A stretch of 14,781 nt of DNA, from positions 1 through 14,781 of the forward strand of contig JBILTM010000130.1 of assembly GCA_044371545.1 (NCBI GenBank), written 5' to 3'. The notes beneath the pieces were generated by a model. That model worked only from the letters and a program-made list of their open reading frames with translations. It made no database searches and was not told where the DNA came from. The translations under genes were made by a program, and so were the position numbers. Below are positions 5,981 through 12,503 of the stretch, piece after piece (within the stretch, counting starts at the first letter, position 1; every line of letters starts with the position of its first letter). This stretch comes from UBA4615 sp044371545 (GTDB lineage: Bacteria > Pseudomonadota > Gammaproteobacteria > Burkholderiales > Burkholderiaceae_E).

Positions 5981-6922
5981 ATGCAACGCATCTTCTTCAA
6001 CGAGGTCGTCACCCGCGACGGCTTCCAGATCGAGCCGGCCTTCGTGCCCACCGACGCGAAGGTGGCGCTGGTCGACGCGCTGAGCGCCTGCGGCTACGCG
6101 AAGATCGAGGTCACTTCGTTCACGTCGGCCAAGGCGATCCCGATGCTGCGCGATGCCGAGGAGGTCATGGGCCGCATCCGCCGCGCGCCCGGCATCGAGT
6201 ACACGGTGCTGGTGCCGAACGTGCGCGGCGCCGAGCGGGCGCTCGAGTCGCGCGCCGACGAGCTGAACCTGGTGATGTCGACCTCCGAGACGCACAACCT
6301 CGCGAACCTGCGGATGCCGCGCGAGAAGAGCTTCGCGGGCCTGGGCGAGGTGATCGCGATGGCGCGCGGCCGCGTGCCGGTCAACGTGTCGCTGTCGACC
6401 TGCTTCGGCTGCCCGATGGAGGGCGAGGTGCCGCAGGACGAGGTGCTGCGCTGGGCGGACCGGTTCGCCGCGCTCGGTGTGCGCGGCCTCACGATCTGCG
6501 ACACCACCGGCATGGCGCACCCCGCGCAGGTCGAGCGCATGTGCCGCGCGCTGCGCGAACGCTTCGCCGGCCTGCAGCTGACGCTGCACTTCCACAACAC
6601 GCGCGGCATGGGCCTCGCCAACGTGCTCGCCGCGGCGCGCGCGGGCATCGAGCGGTTCGACGGCTCGCTCGGCGGGCTAGGCGGCTGCCCGTACGCGCCC
6701 GGCGCGAGCGGCAACATCTGCAGCGAGGACGCGATCCACATGCTGCAGGCGATGGGCCACGACACCGGCATCGACCTCGGGCGGCTGCTCGAGGTCGCCC
6801 GCGGCCTGCCCGCGATCGTCGGGCACGACGTGCCCGGGCAGGTCGCGAAGGCCGGCCTGATCACCGACCTGCATCCCGCCCCACCCTCCGTCGCCGAGCT
6901 CCGGCGCACCCTCGGATCATGA
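5981..6922 (+). CDS. Hydroxymethylglutaryl-CoA lyase-type enzyme (DRE-TIM family)
   Basis: This 313-residue TIM-barrel metal-dependent lyase splits 3-hydroxy-3-methyl acyl-CoA thioesters; in the classical case HMG-CoA gives acetyl-CoA and acetoacetate. Seen in order: V-V-T-R-D-G-F-Q-I-E (R12, D13 and Q16; the usual form is P-R-D-G-L-Q-N-E), E-V-T-S-F-T-S-A-K-A-I-P-M (43-55), C-F-G-C-P-M-E-G (141-148), metal ligands H203-F-H205-N, and the lyase signature G-L-G-G-C-P-Y-A-P-G-A-S-G-N with C236 and N245, the positions of the catalytic Cys and metal-binding Asn. All catalytic residues are kept. The changes in the first motif (F15, I17) may reflect a different acyl chain. GAGG at 5969-5972, overlapping the previous stop, is the ribosome binding site. 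Its TGA overlaps the next ATG (ATGA), indicating translational coupling. Confidence 0.9.
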   Translation: MQRIFFNEVVTRDGFQIEPAFVPTDAKVALVDALSACGYAKIEVTSFTSAKAIPMLRDAEEVMGRIRRAPGIEYTVLVPNVRGAERALESRADELNLVMSTSETHNLANLRMPREKSFAGLGEVIAMARGRVPVNVSLSTCFGCPMEGEVPQDEVLRWADRFAALGVRGLTICDTTGMAHPAQVERMCRALRERFAGLQLTLHFHNTRGMGLANVLAAARAGIERFDGSLGGLGGCPYAPGASGNICSEDAIHMLQAMGHDTGIDLGRLLEVARGLPAIVGHDVPGQVAKAGLITDLHPAPPSVAELRRTLGS

Positions 6923-7311
6923 TCGACCACCTCGACCACCTCGTCCTGACCACCTCGCGCCCCGAGGCCTGCATCGACTTCTACGAGCGCGTGCTCGGCA
7001 TGCGCGTCGAGCGCTTCGTCGGCAGCACTTCGCCGGTCGAGCGCATCGCGTTCCGCTTCGGCGACCAGAAGATCAACCTGCACGTGCAGGGCTCCGAGTT
7101 CGAGCCGAAGGCCCACCTGCCGGTGCCGGGCTCGCAGGACCTGTGCTTCATCGCGACGGTGTCCGCCGACGAGGTGGTGCGGCTGCTGAAGGAGCGGGGC
7201 TGGCCGATCCTCGAAGGTCCGGTGATGCGCACCGGGGCCACGCGCAAGATCCGCTCGGTGTACGTGCGCGATCCCGACCTCAACCTGATCGAGATCTCCG
7301 AGCTCGCCTGA
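6919..7311 (+). CDS. VOC-superfamily (glyoxalase-like) protein in the CoA operon
   Basis: A 130-residue single vicinal-oxygen-chelate protein with two beta-alpha-beta-beta-beta modules. Visible are L-D-H-L-V-L-T (H7, first-strand metal ligand), the typical F-Y-E-R-V-L-G-M (21-28), I-N-L-H-V (H55), D-L-C-F (D74, start of the second module), and D-P-D-L-N-L-I-E-I (E125, last-strand ligand). It would bind a divalent metal and act on a small carbonyl or CoA compound. The family includes glyoxalase I, methylmalonyl-CoA epimerase and ring-cleavage dioxygenases, and sequence alone does not decide between them. The gene overlaps the lyase by 4 nt (ATGA), so it is made together with it. An epimerase or accessory role in the same pathway is a reasonable inference. 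Confidence 0.85.
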   Translation: MIDHLDHLVLTTSRPEACIDFYERVLGMRVERFVGSTSPVERIAFRFGDQKINLHVQGSEFEPKAHLPVPGSQDLCFIATVSADEVVRLLKERGWPILEGPVMRTGATRKIRSVYVRDPDLNLIEISELA

Positions 7312-7337
7312 AGCCGGAGCACGACGAGGAGACGAAG

Positions 7338-8315
7338 ATGGACCGTCGACAGACGCTGCGTGCGCTCGCCGCCGCCGCCGCCGCCGGGCTCGCCGGCCCG
7401 GCCCGCGCCCAGGCGAAGTATCCCGACCGCCCGGTGACGCTGGTGGTGCCGAGCGCCCCCGGGGGCACCACCGACTTCACCGCCCGGCTGATCGCCGAGC
7501 CGCTGTCGAAGGCGCTCGGCCAGCCGGTGGTGGTCGACAACAAGCCGGGGGCGTCGGGGAACATCAGCAACCAGTTCGTCGCCAAGGCCAAGCCCGACGG
7601 CCACACGCTGCTCGTCGCCTACAGCGGCTATCAGGTCGGCAACCCGCACCTGTTCGCGAAGGCGGGCTGGGATCCGATCAGGGACTTCGCGCCGGTGGCG
7701 ATGGTGACCCGCGCCCCGCAGCTGGTGACGGTCCGCGGCGACCTGCCGGCGAACACGATCCAGGAGCTGGTGGCCTTCGCGAAGGCCAACCCGGGCAAGC
7801 TGAACTACGCCTCCTCCGGCAACGGCTCGATCCAGCACATCGCGGGCGAGCTCTTCAAGCAGCTCACCGGCACCTTCATCACGCACATCCCCTACCGCGG
7901 CGCAGGCCCGGCGGTGCAGGACCTGATGGGCGGCCAGGTCGACCTGTTCATCACCACCCCGGCCTCGGTCGTGCAGCAGATCAAGGCCGGACGGCTCAAG
8001 GGGCTCGCGGTGACCGGGCCGGCGCGCCTGTCCGCGCTGCCGCAGGTACCGACCGCGGCCGAGGCGGGGCTCAAGGGCTTCGCGCTCGACTCGTGGTTCG
8101 CGCTCTACGCGCCGGCGGGCACGTCCGCCGACATCGTGCAGGTGCTGAACACCGAGGTCGGTCGGATCATCGCCGCGCCCGAGACCCGCCGCAAGGCGGA
8201 GGAGTCCGGCACCGCGGTGGAGCAGATGAGCCCGGCGCAACTCGGCGAGTACATGCGCAAGGAGCTCGAGGAGTGGGGCCGCGTGATCCGGACCGCGAAG
8301 ATCACGGCCGACTGA
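7338..8315 (+). CDS. Periplasmic substrate-binding protein of the Bug/TctC (TTT) family
   Basis: This is an extracytoplasmic solute receptor of the tripartite tricarboxylate transporter family, which binds small carboxylates; 325 residues, typical length. The N-terminus M-D-R-R-Q-T-L-R-A-L followed by an Ala-rich core and P-A-R-A-Q-A is a signal peptide, with likely cleavage after A24 or A26. The R-R-Q-T-L part is a weak Tat-like motif. Mature family marks are Y-P-D-R-P-V-T-L-V-V-P-S-A-P-G-G-T-T-D, N-K-P-G-A-S-G-N-I, A-K-P-D-G-H-T-L-L, H-I-P-Y-R-G-A-G-P-A and G-L-A-V-T-G. AGGAG at 7327-7331 lies 6 nt before the ATG. It follows the VOC gene by 26 nt and closes the operon. No membrane subunits (TctA/TctB) are nearby, as with many orphan Bug receptors in Burkholderiales, which share a distant permease. 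Confidence 0.95.
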   Translation: MDRRQTLRALAAAAAAGLAGPARAQAKYPDRPVTLVVPSAPGGTTDFTARLIAEPLSKALGQPVVVDNKPGASGNISNQFVAKAKPDGHTLLVAYSGYQVGNPHLFAKAGWDPIRDFAPVAMVTRAPQLVTVRGDLPANTIQELVAFAKANPGKLNYASSGNGSIQHIAGELFKQLTGTFITHIPYRGAGPAVQDLMGGQVDLFITTPASVVQQIKAGRLKGLAVTGPARLSALPQVPTAAEAGLKGFALDSWFALYAPAGTSADIVQVLNTEVGRIIAAPETRRKAEESGTAVEQMSPAQLGEYMRKELEEWGRVIRTAKITAD

Positions 8316-8327
8316 GCCGGCGATCCT

Positions 8328-8354
8328 CGGGCGGTGCGCTGCGCGGAACGCCCG
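8328..8354 (+). terminator. Possible hairpin at the end of the CoA-transferase operon
   Basis: Arms CGGGCG (8328-8333) and CGCCCG (8349-8354) flank a 15-nt spacer that contains GCGC repeats, 12 nt after the receptor stop codon. No T-tract follows; the next bases are TTGCGA, a candidate -35. Weak evidence. Confidence 0.28.
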
Positions 8355-8383
8355 TTGCGATGCGGCGCACGAGCCCGTAGGCT
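8355..8383 (+). promoter_or_regulatory. Candidate sigma-70 promoter of the second VOC gene
   Basis: TTGCGA (8355-8360) and TAGGCT (8378-8383) each match four of six consensus bases, with an ideal 17-nt spacer. A start near 8390 would leave a leader of about 24 nt before the ATG at 8414. It suggests this VOC gene is transcribed independently of the upstream operon. Confidence 0.42.
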
Positions 8384-8413
8384 CCCGGTTCCACTCGAAC
8401 CGGAGACACCCGC

Positions 8414-8797
8414 ATGTTCTCGCACGTGATGATCGGCACCAACGACCTGCCCCGCGCGAAGGCGTTCTATGACGCGCTGCTCGGCGCCATCGGCGTCGCA
8501 CCCGGCGCCGTCGACCGCCACCGCGTGTTCTGGCGCACGCCGACCGGCCTGTTCTCGGTCAGCCTGCCGATCGACGGCAAGCCGGCGACGGTCGGCAACG
8601 GCAGCACGCTCGGCTTCGCGTGCCAGTCGTCCGAGCAGGTCGACGCGTTCCACGCGGCCGGCATCGCGAACGGCGGCACGACCTGCGAGGACCCGCCCGG
8701 GGTGCGCGAAGGCGCCGCCGGCAAGCTGTACCTCGCCTACCTGCGCGACCCGGACGGCAACAAGCTCTGCGGGCTGCACCGGATGCCGCGCGGCTGA
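8414..8797 (+). CDS. VOC-superfamily protein, stand-alone
   Basis: A 127-residue single-domain glyoxalase/bleomycin-resistance-like protein. It has M-F-S-H-V-M-I-G-T-N-D-L-P-R-A-K-A-F-Y (H4 on the first strand) and the C-terminal Y-L-R-D-P-D-G-N-K-L-C-G-L-H. Cys replaces the usual last-strand Glu ligand, a pattern I associate with one VOC subgroup of proteobacteria, so metal binding may differ from true glyoxalase I. GGAG about 9-10 nt upstream supports the ATG at 8414. It is unlike the VOC protein at 6919-7311 in both its N- and C-terminal halves, so the two are not a recent duplication. It has its own candidate promoter and converges on the SirB1-family gene. The substrate is unknown. Confidence 0.88.
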   Translation: MFSHVMIGTNDLPRAKAFYDALLGAIGVAPGAVDRHRVFWRTPTGLFSVSLPIDGKPATVGNGSTLGFACQSSEQVDAFHAAGIANGGTTCEDPPGVREGAAGKLYLAYLRDPDGNKLCGLHRMPRG

Positions 8798-8811
8798 CCT
8801 CATCCGGCGGC

Positions 8812-8848
8812 GAGCGCCGCGGGTCCGCGCCGGCGCGGTGCGGCGCTC
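8812..8848. terminator. Strong nested hairpin between convergent genes
   Basis: Perfect 9-bp outer arms GAGCGCCGC (8812-8820) and GCGGCGCTC (8840-8848) enclose a second perfect 14-bp palindrome, CCGCGCCGGCGCGG (8825-8838). The right arm overlaps the minus-strand stop codon (8847-8849) of the SirB1-family gene. No T-tract. Likely a bidirectional transcription stop or 3'-end stabiliser for this VOC/SirB1 junction. Confidence 0.5.
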
Positions 8849-9512
8849 AGCGGCTCCCCGGCTCCGCCGCCAGGATCCTCAACCGCTCCACGACCTTGTC
8901 GTGCAGGTCGTCGCGGCCCTGCTCGGCGTGGATCGCCCTGAGGTTGTTCAGCATCCGGATCAGGATCTGCCGCGCCGACGCGGGCTGAAGCAGGCGATCG
9001 GCGCCGACGCCGTGCGGCGCGGCGCGACGCTCGAGCTCGTCGCGGCCGAGGCTCGCACCGCTGAACGGGTCGATGACGACGATGCCGTCGTGCAGGTTCG
9101 CGCGCACGAGGAAGTGGCCGGGGAACGCGACCCCGTCGACGTCCAGGCCCACGTGGCCGGCGAGTTCGGCGAACAGCACGGACAGCGTGATCGGGATGCC
9201 GCGACGGGTCTCGAGCACGCGGTGCAGGTAGCTGTTGTCCGGGTCGTAGTAGGCGCGCGCGTTGCCCGCGAAGCCCTCGGTCACGAAGAAGAAGCGCATC
9301 GTGCGCTGCAGCCGCGCGGTCTCGGTCGAGGCGCCGCGGCAGGCCTCGGCGAGCCGGTCCGCGAGCCGGTCGAACGCCGCGAGGTGCGCCTGCAGGTCGA
9401 GCTCGGGGTAGGCGTCGAGCGCGAGCGAGGCGGCGGCCTCGAAGAGCGGGATCGACTCGGTGTCGTCGACCAGCATCCGGAAGTAGTCGAGCGCGCTGAC
9501 GGGCCGGTACAT
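8847..9512 (-). CDS. SirB1-family protein (transglutaminase-like core)
   Basis: A 221-residue cytosolic protein of the SirB1/transglutaminase-like core-2 family. Family marks are D-N-S-Y-L-H-R-V-L-E-T-R-R-G-I-P-I-T-L-S (92-111), G-V-A-F-P-G-H-F-L-V-R-A (127-138), I-D-P-F (147-150), and the C-terminal R-Q-I-L-I-R-M-L-N-N-L-R-A-I (181-194), the start of the helical repeat tail. That tail is shorter than in many homologues. H133 and D148 occupy the His and Asp of a transglutaminase triad, but there is no Cys near the nucleophile position; the only Cys in the protein is C58. Catalysis as a protease or transglutaminase is therefore doubtful. ATG 9512 gives the usual start; no good Shine-Dalgarno is seen. 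CATACT (9543-9538, minus) is a weak -10 candidate. It lies 74 nt after otnK on the same strand. Confidence 0.85.
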   Translation of the reverse strand: MYRPVSALDYFRMLVDDTESIPLFEAAASLALDAYPELDLQAHLAAFDRLADRLAEACRGASTETARLQRTMRFFFVTEGFAGNARAYYDPDNSYLHRVLETRRGIPITLSVLFAELAGHVGLDVDGVAFPGHFLVRANLHDGIVVIDPFSGASLGRDELERRAAPHGVGADRLLQPASARQILIRMLNNLRAIHAEQGRDDLHDKVVERLRILAAEPGSR

Positions 9513-9565
9513 GGCGGTGGAGGCTCGGAGTCGGGCCAGTATGCCGCAACCGGCGCGCGGGACGT

Positions 9566-9587
9566 GCCCGCCGCGTGCGCCGCGGGC
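9566..9587 (-). terminator. Possible hairpin at the 3' end of otnK
   Basis: Read on the minus strand, GCCCGC overlaps the last bases of the TAG stop region and pairs with GCGGGC 10 nt further on (plus positions 9582-9587 and 9566-9571). No T-tract. It could separate the ltnD-otnK pair from the SirB1-family gene. Confidence 0.3.
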
Positions 9588-10885
9588 TACGCGCGGCCCA
9601 GCTGCTCGAACGCCTTCGTGAAGAAGTCCGTCGTGCCGAAGTTGCCGGACTTGAGCGCCAGGTGGACGGTCTCGCCGGGGCACGCCGCGGGCTCGACCGC
9701 CGTCCAGGGCACGCCGGGATCGATCTGCGGGCCGATCGCCATGCGCTGGACGCCGAGCGCCTGCACGACCGCGCCCGAGGTCTCGCCGCCGGCGACCACC
9801 AGCCGGCGCACGCCGGCCTCGACCAGCCCGCGCGCGACCGCGGCGAGCGTGCGCTCGACCAGCTCGCCGGCCTGCGCGACGCCGAGCCGCGCCTGCACCG
9901 CTCGGACCGCGTCGGGCGCGGCGGTCGCGTAGACCAGCACCGGACCGTCGGCGATCCGCGCACGCGCCCAGTCGAGCGCCGCGGCGGCGACGTCGGTGCC
10001 CGACGCGATGGCGAGCGGATCGACGGCGAACGCCGGGCGGCCCTGCTCGCGCCAATGCGCGACCTGCGCGTTGGTGGCGCTCGAGCAGCTGCCCGACACC
10101 ACCGCTGCGAGCCCGCCCGCGGGCGGCAGCGCATCGGCACGCGCGCCCTCGGCGAGCCGGCCGCGCACGATCCAGTTGCGCGGCAGCCCGATCGCGACGC
10201 CCGAGCCGGCGGTGACCAGCGGCAGGCCGGCGAGCGCCTCGCCGAGCCGCATCAGGTCGGCGTTGCCGATCGCGTCGACGACCGCGACGCCGATGCCCTC
10301 GCCCTGCAGCGCGGCGAAGCGCGCGCGGATCGCGTCCGGCCCGGCAGCGACGGTCTCGTAGGTCACGAGCCCGACGCGCCGGCGCGTCTGCGACTGCATC
10401 ACGCGCACCAGGTTCGCGTCGGTCATCGGGGTCAGCGGGTGGTCGCGCATGCCGCTGTCCGACAGCAGCACGTCGCCGACGAACAGGTGCCCCCGGAAGA
10501 TCGTCCGGCCGTTCTCGGGGAACGCCGGGCAGACGATCGTGAAGCCGCGGCCCTCGCCGTGCAGCGCGTCGAGCAGCGCGTCGGTGACCGGACCGATGTT
10601 GCCGGCCGGCGTCGAGTCGAAGGTCGAGCAGTACTTGAAGTAGAACTGCTCGCAGCCGGCCGCGCGCAGCCAGCGCAGCGCATCGAGCGACTGCGCGACC
10701 GCATCGGCGGCCGGGATCGTGCGCGACTTCAGCGCGACGACGACCGCGTCCGCGTCGATCGTGGTGCCCGCGGCCGGCACGCCGATCGCCTGCACCGTGC
10801 GCATGCCGGCACGCACGAGGTTGTTCGCGAGGTCGGTCGCGCCGGTGAAGTCGTCGGCGATGCAGCCGAGCAGCGGCGCGCTCAC
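9587..10885 (-). CDS. otnK: 3-oxo-tetronate kinase, four-carbon acid sugar kinase family (former DUF1537)
   Basis: This kinase phosphorylates 3-oxo-tetronate (3-dehydro-threonate) at the 4-position with ATP, in catabolism of C4 acid sugars. It has 432 residues with both family domains. The N-terminal sugar-acid domain shows G-C-I-A-D-D-F-T-G-A-T-D-L (7-19) and K-Y-C-S-T-F-D-S-T-P-x-G-N-I-G-P-V. The C-terminal nucleotide domain has V-V-A-G-G-E-T-S-G-A-V and L-K-S-G-N-F-G. The start is GTG at 10885, overlapping the TGA of ltnD by 4 nt (GTGA), so the two are translationally coupled. The stop is TAG, a useful control for the katG amber. The same frame remains open upstream inside ltnD but has no similarity there. 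The companion decarboxylase (OtnC) and isomerase (OtnI) of described threonate pathways are not in the window. Assignment to OtnK rather than D-threonate kinase rests on the dehydrogenase neighbour. Confidence 0.9.
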   Translation of the reverse strand: MSAPLLGCIADDFTGATDLANNLVRAGMRTVQAIGVPAAGTTIDADAVVVALKSRTIPAADAVAQSLDALRWLRAAGCEQFYFKYCSTFDSTPAGNIGPVTDALLDALHGEGRGFTIVCPAFPENGRTIFRGHLFVGDVLLSDSGMRDHPLTPMTDANLVRVMQSQTRRRVGLVTYETVAAGPDAIRARFAALQGEGIGVAVVDAIGNADLMRLGEALAGLPLVTAGSGVAIGLPRNWIVRGRLAEGARADALPPAGGLAAVVSGSCSSATNAQVAHWREQGRPAFAVDPLAIASGTDVAAAALDWARARIADGPVLVYATAAPDAVRAVQARLGVAQAGELVERTLAAVARGLVEAGVRRLVVAGGETSGAVVQALGVQRMAIGPQIDPGVPWTAVEPAACPGETVHLALKSGNFGTTDFFTKAFEQLGRA

Positions 10886-11805
10886 GAGGCGTCCCCGCTG
10901 CGCTTCGGCGGCAGCCCGATGCCGGGGAAGATCTTGATCACCGCCGAGTCGTCCTCGCGGCCGTGGCCCGCGGTGGACGCCTGCATGAACATCTGGTGCG
11001 CGGTCGCCGACAGCGGCAGCGGGAACTTGGTGGCGCGCGCGGTGTCGAGCACCAGGCCCAGGTCCTTGACGAAGATGTCGACCGCCGACAGCGGCGTGTA
11101 GTCGCCGGCGAGCACGTGCGCCATCCGGTTCTCGAACATCCAGCTGTTGCCGGCGCTGTGCGTGATGACGTCGTACAGCGCCTCGGGGTCGACGCCTTCG
11201 CGGATGCCGAGCGCCATCGCCTCGGCCGCGGCCGCGATGTGCACGCCGGCGAGCAGCTGGTTGACGATCTTGACCTTGCTGCCGGCGCCCGCGCGATCGC
11301 CGAGCCGATAGACGCGCGCGGCCATCGCGTCGAGCACGCCGCCCGCCTTCGCGTAGGCCTCGGGGCGGCCCGCGGTCATCATCGTCATCTCGCCCGCGGC
11401 GGCCTTCGCGGCGCCGCCGGAGATCGGCGCGTCGAGGTACAGCACGCCGAGCGCGGCGAGCCGGGCCTCGAGCGCGATCGACCAGTTCGGGTCGACGGTG
11501 GAGCACATCACGAAGAGGCTGCCCGGCTTCAGGGCCGCGGCCGCGCCGCCTTCGCCGAACAGCACCGACTCGGTCTGCGCGGCATTGACGACGACGCTGA
11601 CCACCACCTCGCAGGCCGCGGCGACCTCGGCCGGCGTCGAGCAGGCGACGCCGCCGTCCGTCGCGAACGCCTCGGCCGCCTCGCGTCGCACGTCGCAGGC
11701 GTGCACCCGGTAGCCCGCGCGCCGCAGCGACGCAGCCATGCCGCGCCCCATCGCGCCGAGGCCGATCACGCCGACCGGGTCGCCGCCCGCCTTCGTTCCG
11801 CTCAT
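10882..11805 (-). CDS. ltnD: L-threonate dehydrogenase, 3-hydroxyisobutyrate dehydrogenase superfamily
   Basis: An NAD-dependent beta-hydroxyacid dehydrogenase of 307 residues that would oxidise L-threonate to the 3-oxo acid, which OtnK then phosphorylates. Motifs are the Rossmann loop V-G-V-I-G-L-G-A-M-G-R-G-M-A (11-24), substrate-binding D-A-P-I-S-G-G-A-A-K-A-A-A-G-E-M (125-140), and the catalytic segment G-A-G-S-K-V-K-I-V-N-Q with K179 and N182. K-D-L-G-L lies in the C-terminal helical domain. The G-G-A-A-K-A-A-A-G-E-M-T-M-M run is typical of the threonate/erythronate branch and not of hydroxyisobutyrate or tartronate enzymes. ATG 11805 is preceded by GGGAGA about 8 nt upstream. The gene is first of a two-gene unit with otnK. 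D-erythronate or another C4 acid is an alternative substrate. Confidence 0.88.
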   Translation of the reverse strand: MSGTKAGGDPVGVIGLGAMGRGMAASLRRAGYRVHACDVRREAAEAFATDGGVACSTPAEVAAACEVVVSVVVNAAQTESVLFGEGGAAAALKPGSLFVMCSTVDPNWSIALEARLAALGVLYLDAPISGGAAKAAAGEMTMMTAGRPEAYAKAGGVLDAMAARVYRLGDRAGAGSKVKIVNQLLAGVHIAAAAEAMALGIREGVDPEALYDVITHSAGNSWMFENRMAHVLAGDYTPLSAVDIFVKDLGLVLDTARATKFPLPLSATAHQMFMQASTAGHGREDDSAVIKIFPGIGLPPKRSGDAS

Positions 11806-11866
11806 TCCCGTCGTCTCCCGGAGTCCGTCTGGATGCCTCGCGCCGGGTCCGCCGGCGCACGGCCGG

Positions 11867-11872
11867 ACTATA
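11867..11872 (-). promoter_or_regulatory. Candidate -10 element of the ltnD-otnK unit
   Basis: On the minus strand TATAGT (five of six consensus bases) stands out in a GC-rich gap, about 62 nt before the ltnD ATG. No convincing -35 lies 16-18 nt upstream, so an activator may be needed, or the match is chance. Confidence 0.38.
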
Positions 11873-11880
11873 GCGTGGGC

Positions 11881-11893
11881 AGCCGGGCCGGCT
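11881..11893 (-). terminator. Short palindrome after the FKBP gene
   Basis: AGCCGG-G-CCGGCT (plus-strand reading) is a perfect dyad 6 nt past the FKBP stop codon, with no T-tract. Possible weak terminator, or part of the ltnD upstream control region. Confidence 0.25.
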
Positions 11894-11899
11894 CGGGAG

Positions 11900-12322
11900 T
11901 CACTGGATCGCGAGCAGCTCGACCTCGAAGGTGAGCGTCGCGTTCGGCGGGATCGCGCCGGGCACGCCACGCGCGCCGTAGGCGGTCTGCGGCGGGCAGG
12001 TGAGCTTCGCCTTGCCGCCGGACTTGATCTTCTGGACGCCCTCGGTCCAGCACGGCACCACGCGGTTCAGCGGGAAGCTCGCGGGCTGGCCGCGCTTGTA
12101 CGAGCTGTCGAACTCGGTGCCGTTCTCGAGCGTGCCGCGGTAGTGGACCGAGACGGTGTCGGTCGCCTTCGGCGAGGCGCCCGCGCCCTGCTTCAGGTGC
12201 TCGACGACGACGCCCGAGGGCAGCGTCTCCTTGCCGGACGAGGCGTGGGTGGGGACGGCGGTGGCTGCAGCGAACGCGAGGGTCGCGGCGAGCGTGGCGA
12301 GGCGTCGGGTGGGTGCGTTCAA
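11900..12322 (-). CDS. Exported FKBP-type peptidyl-prolyl cis-trans isomerase
   Basis: A 140-residue single-domain FKBP that speeds cis-trans isomerisation of prolyl bonds, probably in the periplasm. The N-terminus has R-R, a hydrophobic Ala/Leu/Thr stretch and V-P-T-H-A, a Sec signal peptide with likely cleavage after A27. The FKBP domain (about 37-140) shows V-S-V-H-Y-R-G-T-L-E-N-G-T-E-F-D-S-S, V-V-P-C-W-T-E-G-V-Q-K-I-K-S-G, A-Y-G-A-R-G and I-P-P-N-A-T-L-T-F-E-V-E-L. The start is an unusual TTG at 12322, supported by a strong GGAGG 5 nt upstream and by the complete signal peptide it yields. It diverges from katG with 244 bp between. A helper role for folding envelope proteins is inferred from the family. 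Confidence 0.92.
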   Translation of the reverse strand: MNAPTRRLATLAATLAFAAATAVPTHASSGKETLPSGVVVEHLKQGAGASPKATDTVSVHYRGTLENGTEFDSSYKRGQPASFPLNRVVPCWTEGVQKIKSGGKAKLTCPPQTAYGARGVPGAIPPNATLTFEVELLAIQ

Positions 12323-12350
12323 TCGGTCCTCCGGGTCGAAGCCCGCGAGT

Positions 12351-12374
12351 GTGCCACCGTCGGCGGTCGGGCAC
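12351..12374. repeat. Inverted repeat upstream of the FKBP gene
   Basis: GTGCC-ACCG pairs with CGGT-(CG)-GGCAC, a 9-bp stem with a 2-nt bulge and a TCGG loop, 29 nt upstream of the FKBP TTG. It may be a leader hairpin or operator for the divergent FKBP/katG region. Confidence 0.28.
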
Positions 12375-12426
12375 CGGCCCGGAGCGCGCCTGCCCCGCGC
12401 GCCGCAGTGCGGCGAAGGTGCTCATC

Positions 12427-12445
12427 CGATCGGACGGGCCGATCG
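12427..12445. promoter_or_regulatory. CGATCGG-N5-CCGATCG dyad in the FKBP/katG divergent region
   Basis: Perfect 7-bp arms CGATCGG (12427-12433) and CCGATCG (12439-12445) sit near the middle of the gap between FKBP (-) and katG (+). Size and position fit a dimeric regulator site. It does not match the OxyR pattern I know. The relatively AT-richer stretch that follows (ACATCGGAACAATCG, 12449-12463) could hold a promoter, but I could not fit -35/-10 boxes. Confidence 0.35.
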
Positions 12446-12503
12446 CGCACATCGGAACAATCGTCTGGCCGGATCAGGTGCAGGACGTCAAGCTGCGCCA
12501 TCA

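Noticed and set aside
8414..8797. The two VOC genes as a recent tandem duplication
   Set aside because: They differ in length, first-strand sequence and C-terminal metal-site region (L-I-E-I versus L-C-G-L), so they are only distant family members.
10886..11860. Apparent fusion of otnK with about 325 upstream residues
   Set aside because: That part lies inside ltnD in a different frame and is Arg/Gly-rich. The GTG at 10885 gives the normal family N-terminus.
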